DNA of 63,924 nucleotides from Bacillota bacterium (GTDB lineage: Bacteria > Bacillota > Clostridia > Peptostreptococcales > Anaerovoracaceae): contig JAFPXY010000017.1 in NCBI GenBank assembly GCA_017394515.1, forward strand, positions 1-63,924. The letters are read 5' to 3'. Under the pieces are notes generated by a model. It saw only the letters and a program-made list of their open reading frames with translations. It was not told the origin of the DNA and ran no database searches. Position 1 is the first letter of the stretch, and each line of letters begins with the position of its first letter. Of the stretch, positions 51,805 through 60,363 are shown piece by piece. Position numbers and translations under genes: made by a program.

Positions 51805-53745
51805 ATGAAAGGAATTTCAAAGCGTATATCCATCATATTCCTGACAGTGGTTGTGGCCTTTACCTTTATGCCGTTTTTTGGTAGTGTGACAGGATGGTAT
51901 TCTAATACACAAGTAGCCTATGCGGAGGACGATACACGCATACCGATCACGGAGATAGTTGCAACAACAAATGTTGAACCACCAGTATATGGAGCTGAAA
52001 TCAAAGCACCTTCGTTTACTGTTGAAAAAGGATCACCTGCGTATTTTCAAAACCCAGGATGGTATAAAAAGAATGACGAAGGAGACTGGAAGAGCGTTAC
52101 AGGAGGAGTGTTTACCGGAGGCACATACATGATCAGTGCAATGCTCAGGATCGACTCCGGAGGAAGTGAGTATATCATTGGATGGCCCATTACCGTTTTA
52201 GTTGACGGACAAGAATGGACTACTGGCTGGAGTGGCCCTGATGTATATCCTACGTTTTCACGTTTAGGAATCGGTTCTCCGGAGTTTATCGTTGAGGAAC
52301 CACCAAATGCACCATTGGTATTTAGCTATAGTAGTAGCTTTATAATCCCGATTCATTATGTCGGTGAGCCAATAGATACATACTCAGTAGCAAATGCTGC
52401 ATATGGAGGCAAAACACCATATACTTTTAGCAAAACATCAGGTCCAGATTGGATCGAAGTAACATCAGACGGAACAGTTAGCGGAACTCCAACAACTTAT
52501 GGTCCTAATGAAGAATTAATAATAAGAGTGACCGATAGTGCAGGAGATTATAAGGAAATCACAGTATCTGTAGGGAAGACTCGAATGAGACGTGAAGATA
52601 GAACAGCTATTACTGAAGTTGAAGCTGTGTCGAATACAAATACCCCTAAGTATGGTGATAAAGTAATTGTACCGGAAATCACTGTTGAAAACGGTGCCCC
52701 GGTAATATTCCGTAACATTGGATGGTACAAAAAATCCAGCGATGATTGGGTGACTTTTACGGGAGAAACGTTCACTGTCGGTGCATATCAAATGAGTGCA
52801 ATGCTTAGAGTTGAAAACGGGGAGGAGTATATTCTTGGGTGGCCAATTTCTGTCAAAGTAGATGGATCAGAATGGAGTACAGGCTGGAGCGAACCAGAAA
52901 TACATGATACATTCTCGAGGCTTGGTATGGGTTCACCGGAGTTTATTGTCCAAGGGCCTATTGATAAGGCAACGGTAACTATCGACTCTCAAACATATAC
53001 AGGCAATGCACAGAAACCTACATTAAATGTGACGATGGATGGCGTCGCTCTGGTACAGGATACTGATTATACAGTTACATATAAGAACAATACAAATGCT
53101 GGTACTGCTACTGCGACAGTTACAGGCATGGGATATTACATAGGCGAAGTTACTAAGACTTTTACTATCAAGCCTCGCAGCATCAAGGACGCTACCGGAA
53201 CCCTCAGCGCTTCAAGTTATACGTATAACGGAAGCGTCAGAAAACCAACTGTGACTGTTAAGGATAAGATAGATGGCACAACCAAGAAACTGGTAGTGGG
53301 AACAGACTACACTGTCACCATCAAGAACAGCAGCGGAAAGACGGTATCCTCGCCAAAGAGTGTCGGCCAGTATACGGTCCAGATCAAGGGCAAGGGCAAT
53401 TATACCGGCACAGCAACAAAAACCTTCAAGATCAACCCGAAGGGAACCACTCTCGGAACCCTCAAGGCTGCATCCAAGGCGGTGACCGTAAACTGGAAGA
53501 CGCAGACAGCCAAGATGTCCACCAAGAGGATCACCGGCTATCAGGTAATGCTTGCTACAAACTCCAAGTTTACCAAGGATAAGAAGACCGTGACCATCTC
53601 GGGATACAGCAAGGCATCCAAGAAAGTGACGGGCCTCAAGGGCGGCAAGAAGTATTACGTGAAGATCCGTACATACACAACCATAAGCGGCACCAAGTAC
53701 TACTCGCCTTGGTCCAAGTCCAAGACCGTTACGACTAAGAAGTGA
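51805..53745 (+). CDS. secreted protein with internal duplication, MBG and Fn3 modules
   Basis: A 646-residue exported protein (signal peptide about 1-40). Residues about 45-170 and about 270-390 are two copies of the same domain, sharing GWYKK, GWPI, TGWS and FSRLGxGSPEFIV. Between them lies a putative-Ig (He_PIG-like) domain (GKTPYTFSKTSGPDWIEVTSDGTVSGTPTTYG). The last about 250 residues are MBG, MBG and Fn3, almost the same as in the gene just upstream; at DNA level 53170-53420 is very similar to 51180-51430. It starts 34 bases after the previous gene, with AGGAGGGCG as ribosome binding site. Confidence 0.78.
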   Translation: MKGISKRISIIFLTVVVAFTFMPFFGSVTGWYSNTQVAYAEDDTRIPITEIVATTNVEPPVYGAEIKAPSFTVEKGSPAYFQNPGWYKKNDEGDWKSVTGGVFTGGTYMISAMLRIDSGGSEYIIGWPITVLVDGQEWTTGWSGPDVYPTFSRLGIGSPEFIVEEPPNAPLVFSYSSSFIIPIHYVGEPIDTYSVANAAYGGKTPYTFSKTSGPDWIEVTSDGTVSGTPTTYGPNEELIIRVTDSAGDYKEITVSVGKTRMRREDRTAITEVEAVSNTNTPKYGDKVIVPEITVENGAPVIFRNIGWYKKSSDDWVTFTGETFTVGAYQMSAMLRVENGEEYILGWPISVKVDGSEWSTGWSEPEIHDTFSRLGMGSPEFIVQGPIDKATVTIDSQTYTGNAQKPTLNVTMDGVALVQDTDYTVTYKNNTNAGTATATVTGMGYYIGEVTKTFTIKPRSIKDATGTLSASSYTYNGSVRKPTVTVKDKIDGTTKKLVVGTDYTVTIKNSSGKTVSSPKSVGQYTVQIKGKGNYTGTATKTFKINPKGTTLGTLKAASKAVTVNWKTQTAKMSTKRITGYQVMLATNSKFTKDKKTVTISGYSKASKKVTGLKGGKKYYVKIRTYTTISGTKYYSPWSKSKTVTTKK

Positions 53746-53782
53746 TTCTTTAGATATTTTGCAAAAAACACCAAACTTTCAC

Positions 53783-53811
53783 TTGATATTTTTGCGCGTA
53801 TATATTAATAT
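53783..53811 (+). promoter_or_regulatory. pyr operon promoter
   Basis: TTGATA (53783-53788), 17 bases, TAATAT (53806-53811), about 15 bases before the PyrR-type hairpin. Confidence 0.65.
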
Positions 53812-53828
53812 AACTACGGTACTTTAAT

Positions 53829-53933
53829 ACGGTCCGGAGAGGCCGCAAAGGACAGAATAGTTAGAGAACGCCCGGGAAGGGTAGTTCTGTATGCGTATGT
53901 TCACGGCTCTCCAGAAATGGAGAGCCGTTTTTG
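53829..53933 (+). promoter_or_regulatory. PyrR-type attenuator leader of the pyr operon
   Basis: The segment GGTCCGGAGAGGCC (53831-53844), followed by GCAAAGGAC, matches the PyrR-binding loop known in Firmicutes (UCC-GAGAGGCY, then AAGG). The hairpin closes with GTCC and GGAC. An intrinsic terminator follows: ACGGCTCTCC (53903-53912), loop AGAAAT, GGAGAGCCGT, then TTTT. GAACGCCCGGG and the TAGTTC downstream could form the alternative stem. UMP-bound PyrR should stabilise the anti-antiterminator and let the terminator form. The pyrR gene is not in the window. Confidence 0.8.
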
Positions 53934-53958
53934 TAAGATTTTGAGAGGTAGGAGTCAA

Positions 53959-55179
53959 ATGACAAGATTGCTCAACAACTCATTTAAAGATATGGACAGA
54001 GTTAGCCGCTTTGTCACCCCAGAGGAATTCAAGAGATTAGAAGCTGGTATTTTTGCCGGTAAATATATTGTAGTCCCGTCTTTCGTCGACGTGCATGTGC
54101 ACTTCAGAGAGCCGGGATTTTTTTATAAGGAAACCATCATGACGGGAACCAAGGCAGCTGCCCGCGCAGGGTATTCCACTGTAATGCCCATGCCCAACCT
54201 GAATCCCGTGCCTGACAGCGTGGAGCACCTGGATATGGAGCTGGACATCATAGATGAAATGGCCGGTATCAATGTGATTCCTTACGGTGCCATCACCGTT
54301 GGCGAGAAGGGCAAAGTTATAGCTGACCTTGAGGGAATGGCGCCTGACGTATGCGCTTTCTCAGATGATGGTGTAGGCTTGAATGACCCTGAACTCATGA
54401 AGGAAGCCATGGAGCGCGCCAAGGCACTTAATAAGCTCATCGTAGCTCACTGCGAGAACCTGGAACTCCGCGCAGGAGGTTACATCCACGACGGAGAGTA
54501 CGCCAGACTTCACGGTCACAAGGGCATCTCTTCAGAATCCGAGTGGAAGCCCATCGAGCGCGACCTGAAGCTGGCAGAGGAGACCGGCTGTGGCTACCAC
54601 GTCTGCCACATCTCCACCAAGGAAAGCGTAGAGGTCATCCGCGCCGCCAAGGCTCGCGGCGTCAACGCAACCTGCGAGACAGCGCCTCACTACCTGGTGC
54701 TTAACGATATGGACCTTGAAGAGGACGGAAGATTCAAGATGAATCCGCCGATCCGTTCAGAAGAAGACCGCTTGGCCTTGATCGAAGGCCTGAAGGACGG
54801 AACCATAGATATGATAGCGACCGACCACGCGCCTCATTCAGCTGAAGAGAAGGCAAGAGGCCTTAAGGACAGCGCCATGGGAATCGTAGGACTGGAAACA
54901 GCCTTCCCGGTACTCTACACCAAGCTGGTTAAAGAAGGCGTCATCAGCCTGGACAAGCTGGTGGAACTCATGAGCATCAACCCGAGACGCCGCTTCGACC
55001 TGGATCCTGCGGAGGAGACCAAAGACTTCGCCATCTGGGAACTTGAAGACGAGTACGAGATCGATCCCGAAGATTTCCTCACCAAGGGCAGGGCCACACC
55101 TTTCAAAGGCTGGAAGGTGCAGGGAAAATGCGTGCTGAACGTGCTGAATGACAGGATCATCTGGAAGGACGAGATATAA
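53959..55179 (+). CDS. pyrC: dihydroorotase (PyrC)
   Basis: A 406-residue zinc amidohydrolase closing carbamoyl-aspartate to dihydroorotate. VPSFVDVHVHFREPGFFYKET carries the two His of metal site, and MPMPNLNPVPDS follows. AHCENLELRAGGYIHDG and CHISTKESVEVIRAAK supply further His ligands. IATDHAPHSAEEK is the catalytic Asp segment. Type I dihydroorotase length. ATG 53959 follows GAGGTAGGAG. It ends on the first base of the pyrK start codon (TAATG). Confidence 0.95.
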   Translation: MTRLLNNSFKDMDRVSRFVTPEEFKRLEAGIFAGKYIVVPSFVDVHVHFREPGFFYKETIMTGTKAAARAGYSTVMPMPNLNPVPDSVEHLDMELDIIDEMAGINVIPYGAITVGEKGKVIADLEGMAPDVCAFSDDGVGLNDPELMKEAMERAKALNKLIVAHCENLELRAGGYIHDGEYARLHGHKGISSESEWKPIERDLKLAEETGCGYHVCHISTKESVEVIRAAKARGVNATCETAPHYLVLNDMDLEEDGRFKMNPPIRSEEDRLALIEGLKDGTIDMIATDHAPHSAEEKARGLKDSAMGIVGLETAFPVLYTKLVKEGVISLDKLVELMSINPRRRFDLDPAEETKDFAIWELEDEYEIDPEDFLTKGRATPFKGWKVQGKCVLNVLNDRIIWKDEI

Positions 55180-55922
55180 TGAAAGAAGTTTTTTTCAAAA
55201 TTGAATCCAACGAACTCATCGCAAAAAACACCTACGAGATGGTGCTCTCAGGCGATACACAGGAGATCACAGCTACCGGACAGTTCGTTAACATAAAGCT
55301 TGATGGGTTTTTCTTAAGAAGGCCCATCTCCGTCTGCCATGCTGAAGAGGGCAGGCTGGTGCTGATCTACAAGGTCGTGGGAGAGGGCACGGAGCTCATG
55401 GCAGACCTTGAGCCCGGAAGGAGCTTAAGCGTCTTAACAGGCCTGGGAAACGGCTATGATCTGGAGGTTTCCGGAGAAGCACCGGTACTCATCGGAGGCG
55501 GAGCTGGTATCCCACCCATGTACGGCCTCTGTGAGGCTCTAATCGAGCGTCTGAAGCCCGAAAACATCAAAGTGGTGTTGGGTTTCAATACAGAAGATGA
55601 GATCTTCTATTTGTCGAAATTTGTCGAATTAGGTGTGGACGTGAGAGTGGCCACGGCAGACGGTTCCGTAGGGACCAAGGGCTTCGTCACCGACGTCCTT
55701 AAAGACCTGGACTATACATACTTTTACACCTGCGGACCTATGCCCATGTTCAAGGCCATCGAGAAGGTGGCTAAGACCTCCGGCCAGTACAGTTTCGAAG
55801 AGCGCATGGGCTGCGGCTTCGGAGCCTGCATGGGATGCAGCATGACGATGGCAGACGGCTCCTACAAGAGAGTCTGCAAGGAAGGCCCGGTATTCAGAAG
55901 GGAGGAGATCCTGTGGAAATGA
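55179..55922 (+). CDS. pyrK: dihydroorotate dehydrogenase electron transfer subunit (PyrK)
   Basis: A 247-residue FAD and [2Fe-2S] protein that carries electrons from the PyrD subunit to NAD. RRPISVCHAEEGRLVLIYKVVGEGTE is the FAD-binding barrel. VLIGGGAGIPPMYGL is the NAD-binding start. The C-terminal CGFGACMGCSM, and then VCKEGPVF, hold the four cluster cysteines. Start and stop overlap with pyrC (TAATG) and pyrD. Presence of pyrK shows that the dehydrogenase is class 1B. Confidence 0.95.
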   Translation: MKEVFFKIESNELIAKNTYEMVLSGDTQEITATGQFVNIKLDGFFLRRPISVCHAEEGRLVLIYKVVGEGTELMADLEPGRSLSVLTGLGNGYDLEVSGEAPVLIGGGAGIPPMYGLCEALIERLKPENIKVVLGFNTEDEIFYLSKFVELGVDVRVATADGSVGTKGFVTDVLKDLDYTYFYTCGPMPMFKAIEKVAKTSGQYSFEERMGCGFGACMGCSMTMADGSYKRVCKEGPVFRREEILWK

Positions 55923-56881
55923 TAAAAGGCGGGTTTGCGTGCGGACCTGAGGGCTGCAAAATATATGAAGCACCGGATACCTCAGTAGATCTTCTGGGAA
56001 TCAGATTGGACAATCCGGTGATCCCGGCTTCCGGCACCTTCGGTTTCGGCAAAGAATTCAAAGACCTATATGACATAAACTGCCTGGGAACCTTCAGTTT
56101 CAAGGGCACCACCCTGGAGCCCAGATTCGGAAATCCCACGCCTCGTATAGCGGAGACTCCCAACGGCATGATAAACGCCGTAGGACTTCAGAATCCCGGA
56201 GTCATCGCCGTAAGGGACAAAGAACTCCCGGAGATGAAGGAATTCTTCCATAAGCCTGTAATGGCCAACGTGAGCGGCTTCGCCATCGACGAGTATCAGA
56301 AGACCGTGGAGCTCTTATCAGGCCAGGATCAGATCGGCTGGTTCGAAGTTAACATCAGCTGCCCCAACGTACACGGAGGCGGTATGGCCTTCGGAACCGA
56401 CGCTAATATGGCTCAGAAGGTTACTGAGGCTGTGAAGAAGGTGGCAGACAAGCCGGTTATAATGAAATTATCGCCTAACGTTACGGATATCACCGAGATA
56501 GCCAAAGCCTGCGAAGCGGGCGGGGCAGACGGCATCAGCCTGATCAATACTCTTCTCGGAATGAGGATAGATCTTCGCACAAAGAAACCTGTGATCGCCA
56601 ATACCATGGGAGGATTCAGCGGTTCAGCCATACTTCCGGTTGCTTTGAGGATGGTTTACCAGGTATATAATACTGTAAACCTGCCAATTATAGGCATGGG
56701 AGGGGTCTCCAGAGCCCGCGACGTCATCGAAATGATGCTGGCAGGAGCTACTGCCGTAGGCGTTGGAGCCGCTAATCTCACGGATCCCTTCGCATCGAAG
56801 AAGATCGTGGAGGAACTCCCGGAAGTAATGGAAAAGTACGGCATTTCAAGCTTAAAGGATATCATTGGAGCAGGGCACTGA
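55913..56881 (+). CDS. pyrD: dihydroorotate dehydrogenase, catalytic subunit (class 1B)
   Basis: A 322-residue FMN enzyme. It begins with a short extra region (GGFACGPEGCKIYEAP) before the family start LLGIRLDNPVIPASGTFGFGKEF. NGMINAVGLQNPGV follows. The catalytic Cys lies in EVNISCPNVHGGG, and FSGSAILPVALRMVYQV then GMGGVSRARDVIEMMLAGATAVGVGAAN is the FMN phosphate site. It works with PyrK. GTG 55913 is chosen because GGAGG at 55901-55905 is spaced best for it; ATG 55919 is the alternative. Coding overlaps the end of pyrK by 10 bases. Confidence 0.93.
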   Translation: MEMIKGGFACGPEGCKIYEAPDTSVDLLGIRLDNPVIPASGTFGFGKEFKDLYDINCLGTFSFKGTTLEPRFGNPTPRIAETPNGMINAVGLQNPGVIAVRDKELPEMKEFFHKPVMANVSGFAIDEYQKTVELLSGQDQIGWFEVNISCPNVHGGGMAFGTDANMAQKVTEAVKKVADKPVIMKLSPNVTDITEIAKACEAGGADGISLINTLLGMRIDLRTKKPVIANTMGGFSGSAILPVALRMVYQVYNTVNLPIIGMGGVSRARDVIEMMLAGATAVGVGAANLTDPFASKKIVEELPEVMEKYGISSLKDIIGAGH

Positions 56882-56934
56882 GGCATTTGAATAAGGTGCG
56901 ATGAAAGTGTTTTGCGGTAAAGGAGGAATGACAG

Positions 56935-57705
56935 ATGGGACAGGACGTAATTGTGGCCTGCGATTTCGCCACTAAGGAAGATACACTGAGATTTCTGGAC
57001 AACTTCGCTTTCGAAGAGAAGCCCTTCGTAAAGATCGGCATGGAGCTCTACTACGCTGAGGGACCGGAGATCGTTAGAGAGATAAAGAGAAGAGGGCATA
57101 AGATCTTTTTGGATCTGAAGCTTCACGACATACCAAACACCGTGGAAAAGGCCATGAGAGTTTTGTCCAAACTGGACGTGGACATGACCAATCTCCACGC
57201 AGCCGGCACCGTCAAGATGATGGAAGCGGCCATCCGCGGGCTCACCAGAGAGGACGGCAGCCGGCCGCTCCTGATCGCGGTGACCCAGCTTACATCCACA
57301 GACCAAGAGAGGATGGAAAAGGAGATCCTGATAGACAGGCCTCTCGAGGAAGTGGTCATGGAATACGCGCGTAACGCTGATCGCGCAGGGCTTGACGGAG
57401 TCGTCTGCTCGCCACTGGAAGCAGGACTTGTCCACGAAGCCGTGGGACAGGGATTCCTGACGGTGACCCCGGGCGTAAGGTTCGAGGACAGCGAGAAGGG
57501 CGACCAGTCCAGAGTTACCACACCTGCTAAGGCTAAGGAGCTTGGCTCAGACTACATCGTAGTGGGCAGGCCCATAACCCAGGCAGCGGATCCTGTGGAA
57601 GCCTACAGACGCTGCGTGAGAGAGTTCTGCGACGTGCAGCCTGAAGAGCGCAACAAGGAATGCTGGTTTCCTGAGGTGGAAACGGTGGAAGCCGATGAAA
57701 AGTAG
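56935..57705 (+). CDS. pyrF: orotidine 5'-phosphate decarboxylase (PyrF)
   Basis: A 256-residue decarboxylase producing UMP. The signature [11 protein letters not shown] (about residues 61-71) contains the catalytic Asp-Lys-Asp set. [18 protein letters not shown] opens the barrel, and TPGVRF with [16 protein letters not shown] closes it. It has about 20 residues more than typical group I enzymes, as a C-terminal tail ([15 protein letters not shown]). AAAGGAGGAATGACAG precedes the ATG; the 53-base gap to pyrD has no terminator. Confidence 0.95.
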   Translation: MGQDVIVACDFATKEDTLRFLDNFAFEEKPFVKIGMELYYAEGPEIVREIKRRGHKIFLDLKLHDIPNTVEKAMRVLSKLDVDMTNLHAAGTVKMMEAAIRGLTREDGSRPLLIAVTQLTSTDQERMEKEILIDRPLEEVVMEYARNADRAGLDGVVCSPLEAGLVHEAVGQGFLTVTPGVRFEDSEKGDQSRVTTPAKAKELGSDYIVVGRPITQAADPVEAYRRCVREFCDVQPEERNKECWFPEVETVEADEK

Positions 57706-57743
57706 AGACGCAAGTTTTTTGCATTAAATAGAAGGAGGAGAGA

Positions 57744-58382
57744 ATGGACAGAAAAAGACAGATTGCCGAAGGTCTGCTCTCAATCGGAGCGGTCTTCTTA
57801 AGACCCGAGGAGCCCTTCACCTGGGCATCGGGCATCAAGAGCCCCATCTACTGCGACAACCGTCTGACGCTTACGGCGCCTGAGGTTCGCACCAAGGTGG
57901 AGGAGGGCTTAAAGGCCAATATCGAAGAGAATTACCCAGAAGCAGAGGTCCTCATGGGCACATCCACAGCGGGTATCGCCCACGCGGCCATCACAGGTCA
58001 CCTCATGGGACTTCCCATGGGCTACGTGAGAGGCTCAGCCAAGGATCACGGCAGGACAAACCAGATCGAAGGAAAGCTTGAACCCGGCCAGAAGGTGGTA
58101 GTAGTGGAAGACCTGATCTCAACGGCAGGATCCGCCATCGACACCGTGAAGGTGCTTAGAGAAGCCGGAGCGGAAGTGCTCGGCATCGTATCCATCTTCA
58201 CCTACGGCATGAAAAAGGGTCTGGACAGAATGGCCGATGCGGACGTAAAGAACGTCAGCCTCTGCGACCTGGACACCCTGGTGGAAGTCGCAGCTGAGAC
58301 CGGCTACATCAAGGAAGAGGATCGCGAACGCATCCTGAAGTTCAGAGACAACCCCTCCGACGAAAGCTGGATGAATAAATAG
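57744..58382 (+). CDS. pyrE: orotate phosphoribosyltransferase (PyrE)
   Basis: A 212-residue phosphoribosyltransferase forming OMP from orotate and PRPP. FTWASGIKSPIYCDNRLT opens it. The mobile loop Lys is in RGSAKDHGRTNQIEG, and the PRPP motif is VVVVEDLISTAGSAIDTV (about 113-130). Length fits. AAGGAGGAGAG precedes the ATG. It follows pyrF by 38 bases. Confidence 0.95.
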   Translation: MDRKRQIAEGLLSIGAVFLRPEEPFTWASGIKSPIYCDNRLTLTAPEVRTKVEEGLKANIEENYPEAEVLMGTSTAGIAHAAITGHLMGLPMGYVRGSAKDHGRTNQIEGKLEPGQKVVVVEDLISTAGSAIDTVKVLREAGAEVLGIVSIFTYGMKKGLDRMADADVKNVSLCDLDTLVEVAAETGYIKEEDRERILKFRDNPSDESWMNK

Positions 58383-58452
58383 AATAAAATAGTTAAAGTT
58401 GCCCGCAGGATGGAACCCGCGGACTGATGATATAAACTGAAAGGATAAACAA

Positions 58453-59376
58453 ATGGCAAACACAAGAAATCTGATCAACATCACTGACCTCACCGTAGAG
58501 GAGATCGACAAACTCATCGCCACAGCCGATGACATCGTAGCAAACCATGCGGATTACGAAAACATCTGCAACCACAAAAAACTTGCAACTCTGTTCTTTG
58601 AACCTTCCACAAGAACCAGACTGAGCTTTGAAGCTGCCATGCTGGAACTGGGCGGATCCGTTCTCGGATTCTCCTCAGCAAACTCAAGCTCTGCAGCTAA
58701 AGGCGAAAGCGTTTCCGACACCATCATGACCGTTGGAAACTACGTAGACATCATTGCCATGAGACACCCCAAGGAAGGAGCTCCCATCGTAGCAGCCAAG
58801 AGAGCCCAGGTTCCCATCATCAACGCAGGTGACGGCGGACACTTCCATCCCACCCAGACACTTACTGACCTTCTCACCATCAGCAGAAAGAAGGGCAGAT
58901 TAAACAACATGACCATCGGCCTTTGCGGAGACCTTAAGTTCGGCAGAACCGTACACTCCCTGATCGACGCCATGCTGAGATACGAAGGAATCAAGTTCGT
59001 ACTCATCTCACCCGAAGAACTCAGAGTTCCCGAGTTCGTTATCGAGAACATGAAAAAAGCCGGAGCAGAGTACTACGAGACAGAGTCCCTTGAAGATGCT
59101 ATGCCTGAACTGGACATCCTCTACATGACCAGAATTCAGAAGGAAAGATTCTTCAACGAAGAAGACTACGTAAGACTCAAAGACAGCTACATCCTTAACC
59201 TTGAAAAGCTTGAAAACGCCAAGGAAGACCTGACCATCATGCACCCGCTGCCTCGTGTAAACGAGATCTCAGTAGAGGTTGACGATGACCCCAGAGCCTG
59301 CTACTTCTTCCAGGCCCTTTGCGGAAAGCACATCAGAATGGCGCTCATTCTTTTCCTGTTAGGAATCGAGAAATAG
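58453..59376 (+). CDS. pyrB: aspartate carbamoyltransferase, catalytic chain (PyrB)
   Basis: A 307-residue transcarbamoylase. The carbamoyl phosphate site [21 protein letters not shown] is at about residues 50-70, MRHPKEGAP follows, and [15 protein letters not shown] is the aspartate loop near the C-terminus. Length is normal. It forms carbamoyl-aspartate for PyrC. It is followed after 27 bases by pyrI, so a holoenzyme with regulatory chains is expected, as in Enterobacteria and some clostridia and unlike Bacillus. Confidence 0.96.
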   Translation: MANTRNLINITDLTVEEIDKLIATADDIVANHADYENICNHKKLATLFFEPSTRTRLSFEAAMLELGGSVLGFSSANSSSAAKGESVSDTIMTVGNYVDIIAMRHPKEGAPIVAAKRAQVPIINAGDGGHFHPTQTLTDLLTISRKKGRLNNMTIGLCGDLKFGRTVHSLIDAMLRYEGIKFVLISPEELRVPEFVIENMKKAGAEYYETESLEDAMPELDILYMTRIQKERFFNEEDYVRLKDSYILNLEKLENAKEDLTIMHPLPRVNEISVEVDDDPRACYFFQALCGKHIRMALILFLLGIEK

Positions 59377-59403
59377 TTTAGGACAGAAAGTGAGGATACA
59401 TAA

Positions 59404-59826
59404 ATGGATATCAGCGGAGTAAAAAACGGAATCGTAATCGACCATATCAAAGCCGGAAAGAGCATGCAGATCTATGATCTTCTTGGCCTCGGCAAAATAG
59501 ATAACACAGTAGCGCTCATCAAGAACGCATCATCTGAAAAATACGGCAAAAAGGACATCATCAAGATCGACGAAGTCATCGACCTTGACTACGACGTTCT
59601 AGGCTACGTAGATTCAAACATCACAGTAAACATCGTTGAGGACAACCGTCTCGCCAAAAAACTTCACATGGAACTTCCCGAGAAGCTTGTGAACGTTGTT
59701 AAGTGCAAGAACCCTCGTTGCATCACCTCCGTAGAGCAGGAGATCGTTCACGAGTTCAGACTGGTTGACAAGGAAAAGAAGATCTATCGTTGCTGCTACT
59801 GCGATGCAGAACATAGAGTGAAATAG
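59404..59826 (+). CDS. pyrI: aspartate carbamoyltransferase, regulatory chain (PyrI)
   Basis: A 140-residue regulatory subunit. The N-terminal allosteric domain begins VKNGIVIDHIKAGKSMQIYDLLGL. The C-terminal zinc domain has two Cys in CKNPRC and two in YRCCYCD, matching the four-cysteine site that contacts PyrB. It should bind nucleotides and tune PyrB. It is the last gene of the pyr operon, and a strong terminator follows. Confidence 0.95.
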   Translation: MDISGVKNGIVIDHIKAGKSMQIYDLLGLGKIDNTVALIKNASSEKYGKKDIIKIDEVIDLDYDVLGYVDSNITVNIVEDNRLAKKLHMELPEKLVNVVKCKNPRCITSVEQEIVHEFRLVDKEKKIYRCCYCDAEHRVK

Positions 59827-59875
59827 GCCTTGGCGGGGAGCGACATGATGGCCGCGCCATCTATCAGCTAAAAAT

Positions 59876-59918
59876 CAGCGCAATTGCATGCGAGCATGCA
59901 TTGCGCTGTTTTGTTTTT
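59876..59918 (+). terminator. pyr operon terminator
   Basis: CAGCGCAATTGCATGC (59876-59891) pairs with GCATGCATTGCGCTG (59894-59908), one base bulged, followed by TTTTGTTTTTT. Confidence 0.9.
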
Positions 59919-59985
59919 TGCTGTGATATTTCATAAGGGGTGGGGCGGCGCGTCAGTTAGGCCAAAACTGCGTCGGGGGCAGTTT

Positions 59986-60275
59986 TAGTACTATGACCTC
60001 GAAAGAGGCGTAGTACTAAAAATGGATTTCGGACACTTTAGTACTATGTTTTTTTGAGGGTGGTTTAGCTTGGAGGGCGGTTGTCATCGGCTAACTATAG
60101 TACTGGAATTCGATTTACAGTGGTTTCAGCCTAGAAATTGAGTTTTTTGCGGGAAACATGCATAGTACTAAACTGTGATATCCAGGGGTTTTGGCCTAAC
60201 CGCAAAAAACAGGCATAGTACTAAACTCTGCTTTCACGGTTTTAAGCTTAACCCCAAAAAACATACATAGTACTG
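59986..60275. repeat. array of seven TAGTACTA elements with 52-53 bp tandem units
   Basis: TAGTACTA or TAGTACTG starts at 59986, 60011, 60039, 60098, 60163, 60216 and 60268. The first three alternate in orientation (steps 25 and 28). The last three point the same way and form tandem units of 53 and 52 bases, CATAGTACTRAACT followed by a GGTTTT-GGCCTAACC-type block and GCA6. The core is the same as in the array at 23785-24120, 36 kb away, and a GGCCTAA/TTAGGCC side motif is common to both. No gene fits in the 537 bases between pyrI and aroA. Confidence 0.85.
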
Positions 60276-60328
60276 AACTGCGATATCCAGGGGTTTTGGC
60301 CTAACCACCGAGGGGTTCAAAGAAATAA

Positions 60329-60357
60329 TTGCGAATAGTGTTTTTTGAAAGTATAAT
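60329..60357 (+). promoter_or_regulatory. aroA promoter at leaderless distance
   Basis: TTGCGA (60329-60334), 17 bases, TATAAT (60352-60357). The start codon ATG 60364 lies 6 bases after the -10 box, where transcription would begin, and no ribosome binding site is present. Confidence 0.75.
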
Positions 60358-60363
60358 ATAGGC

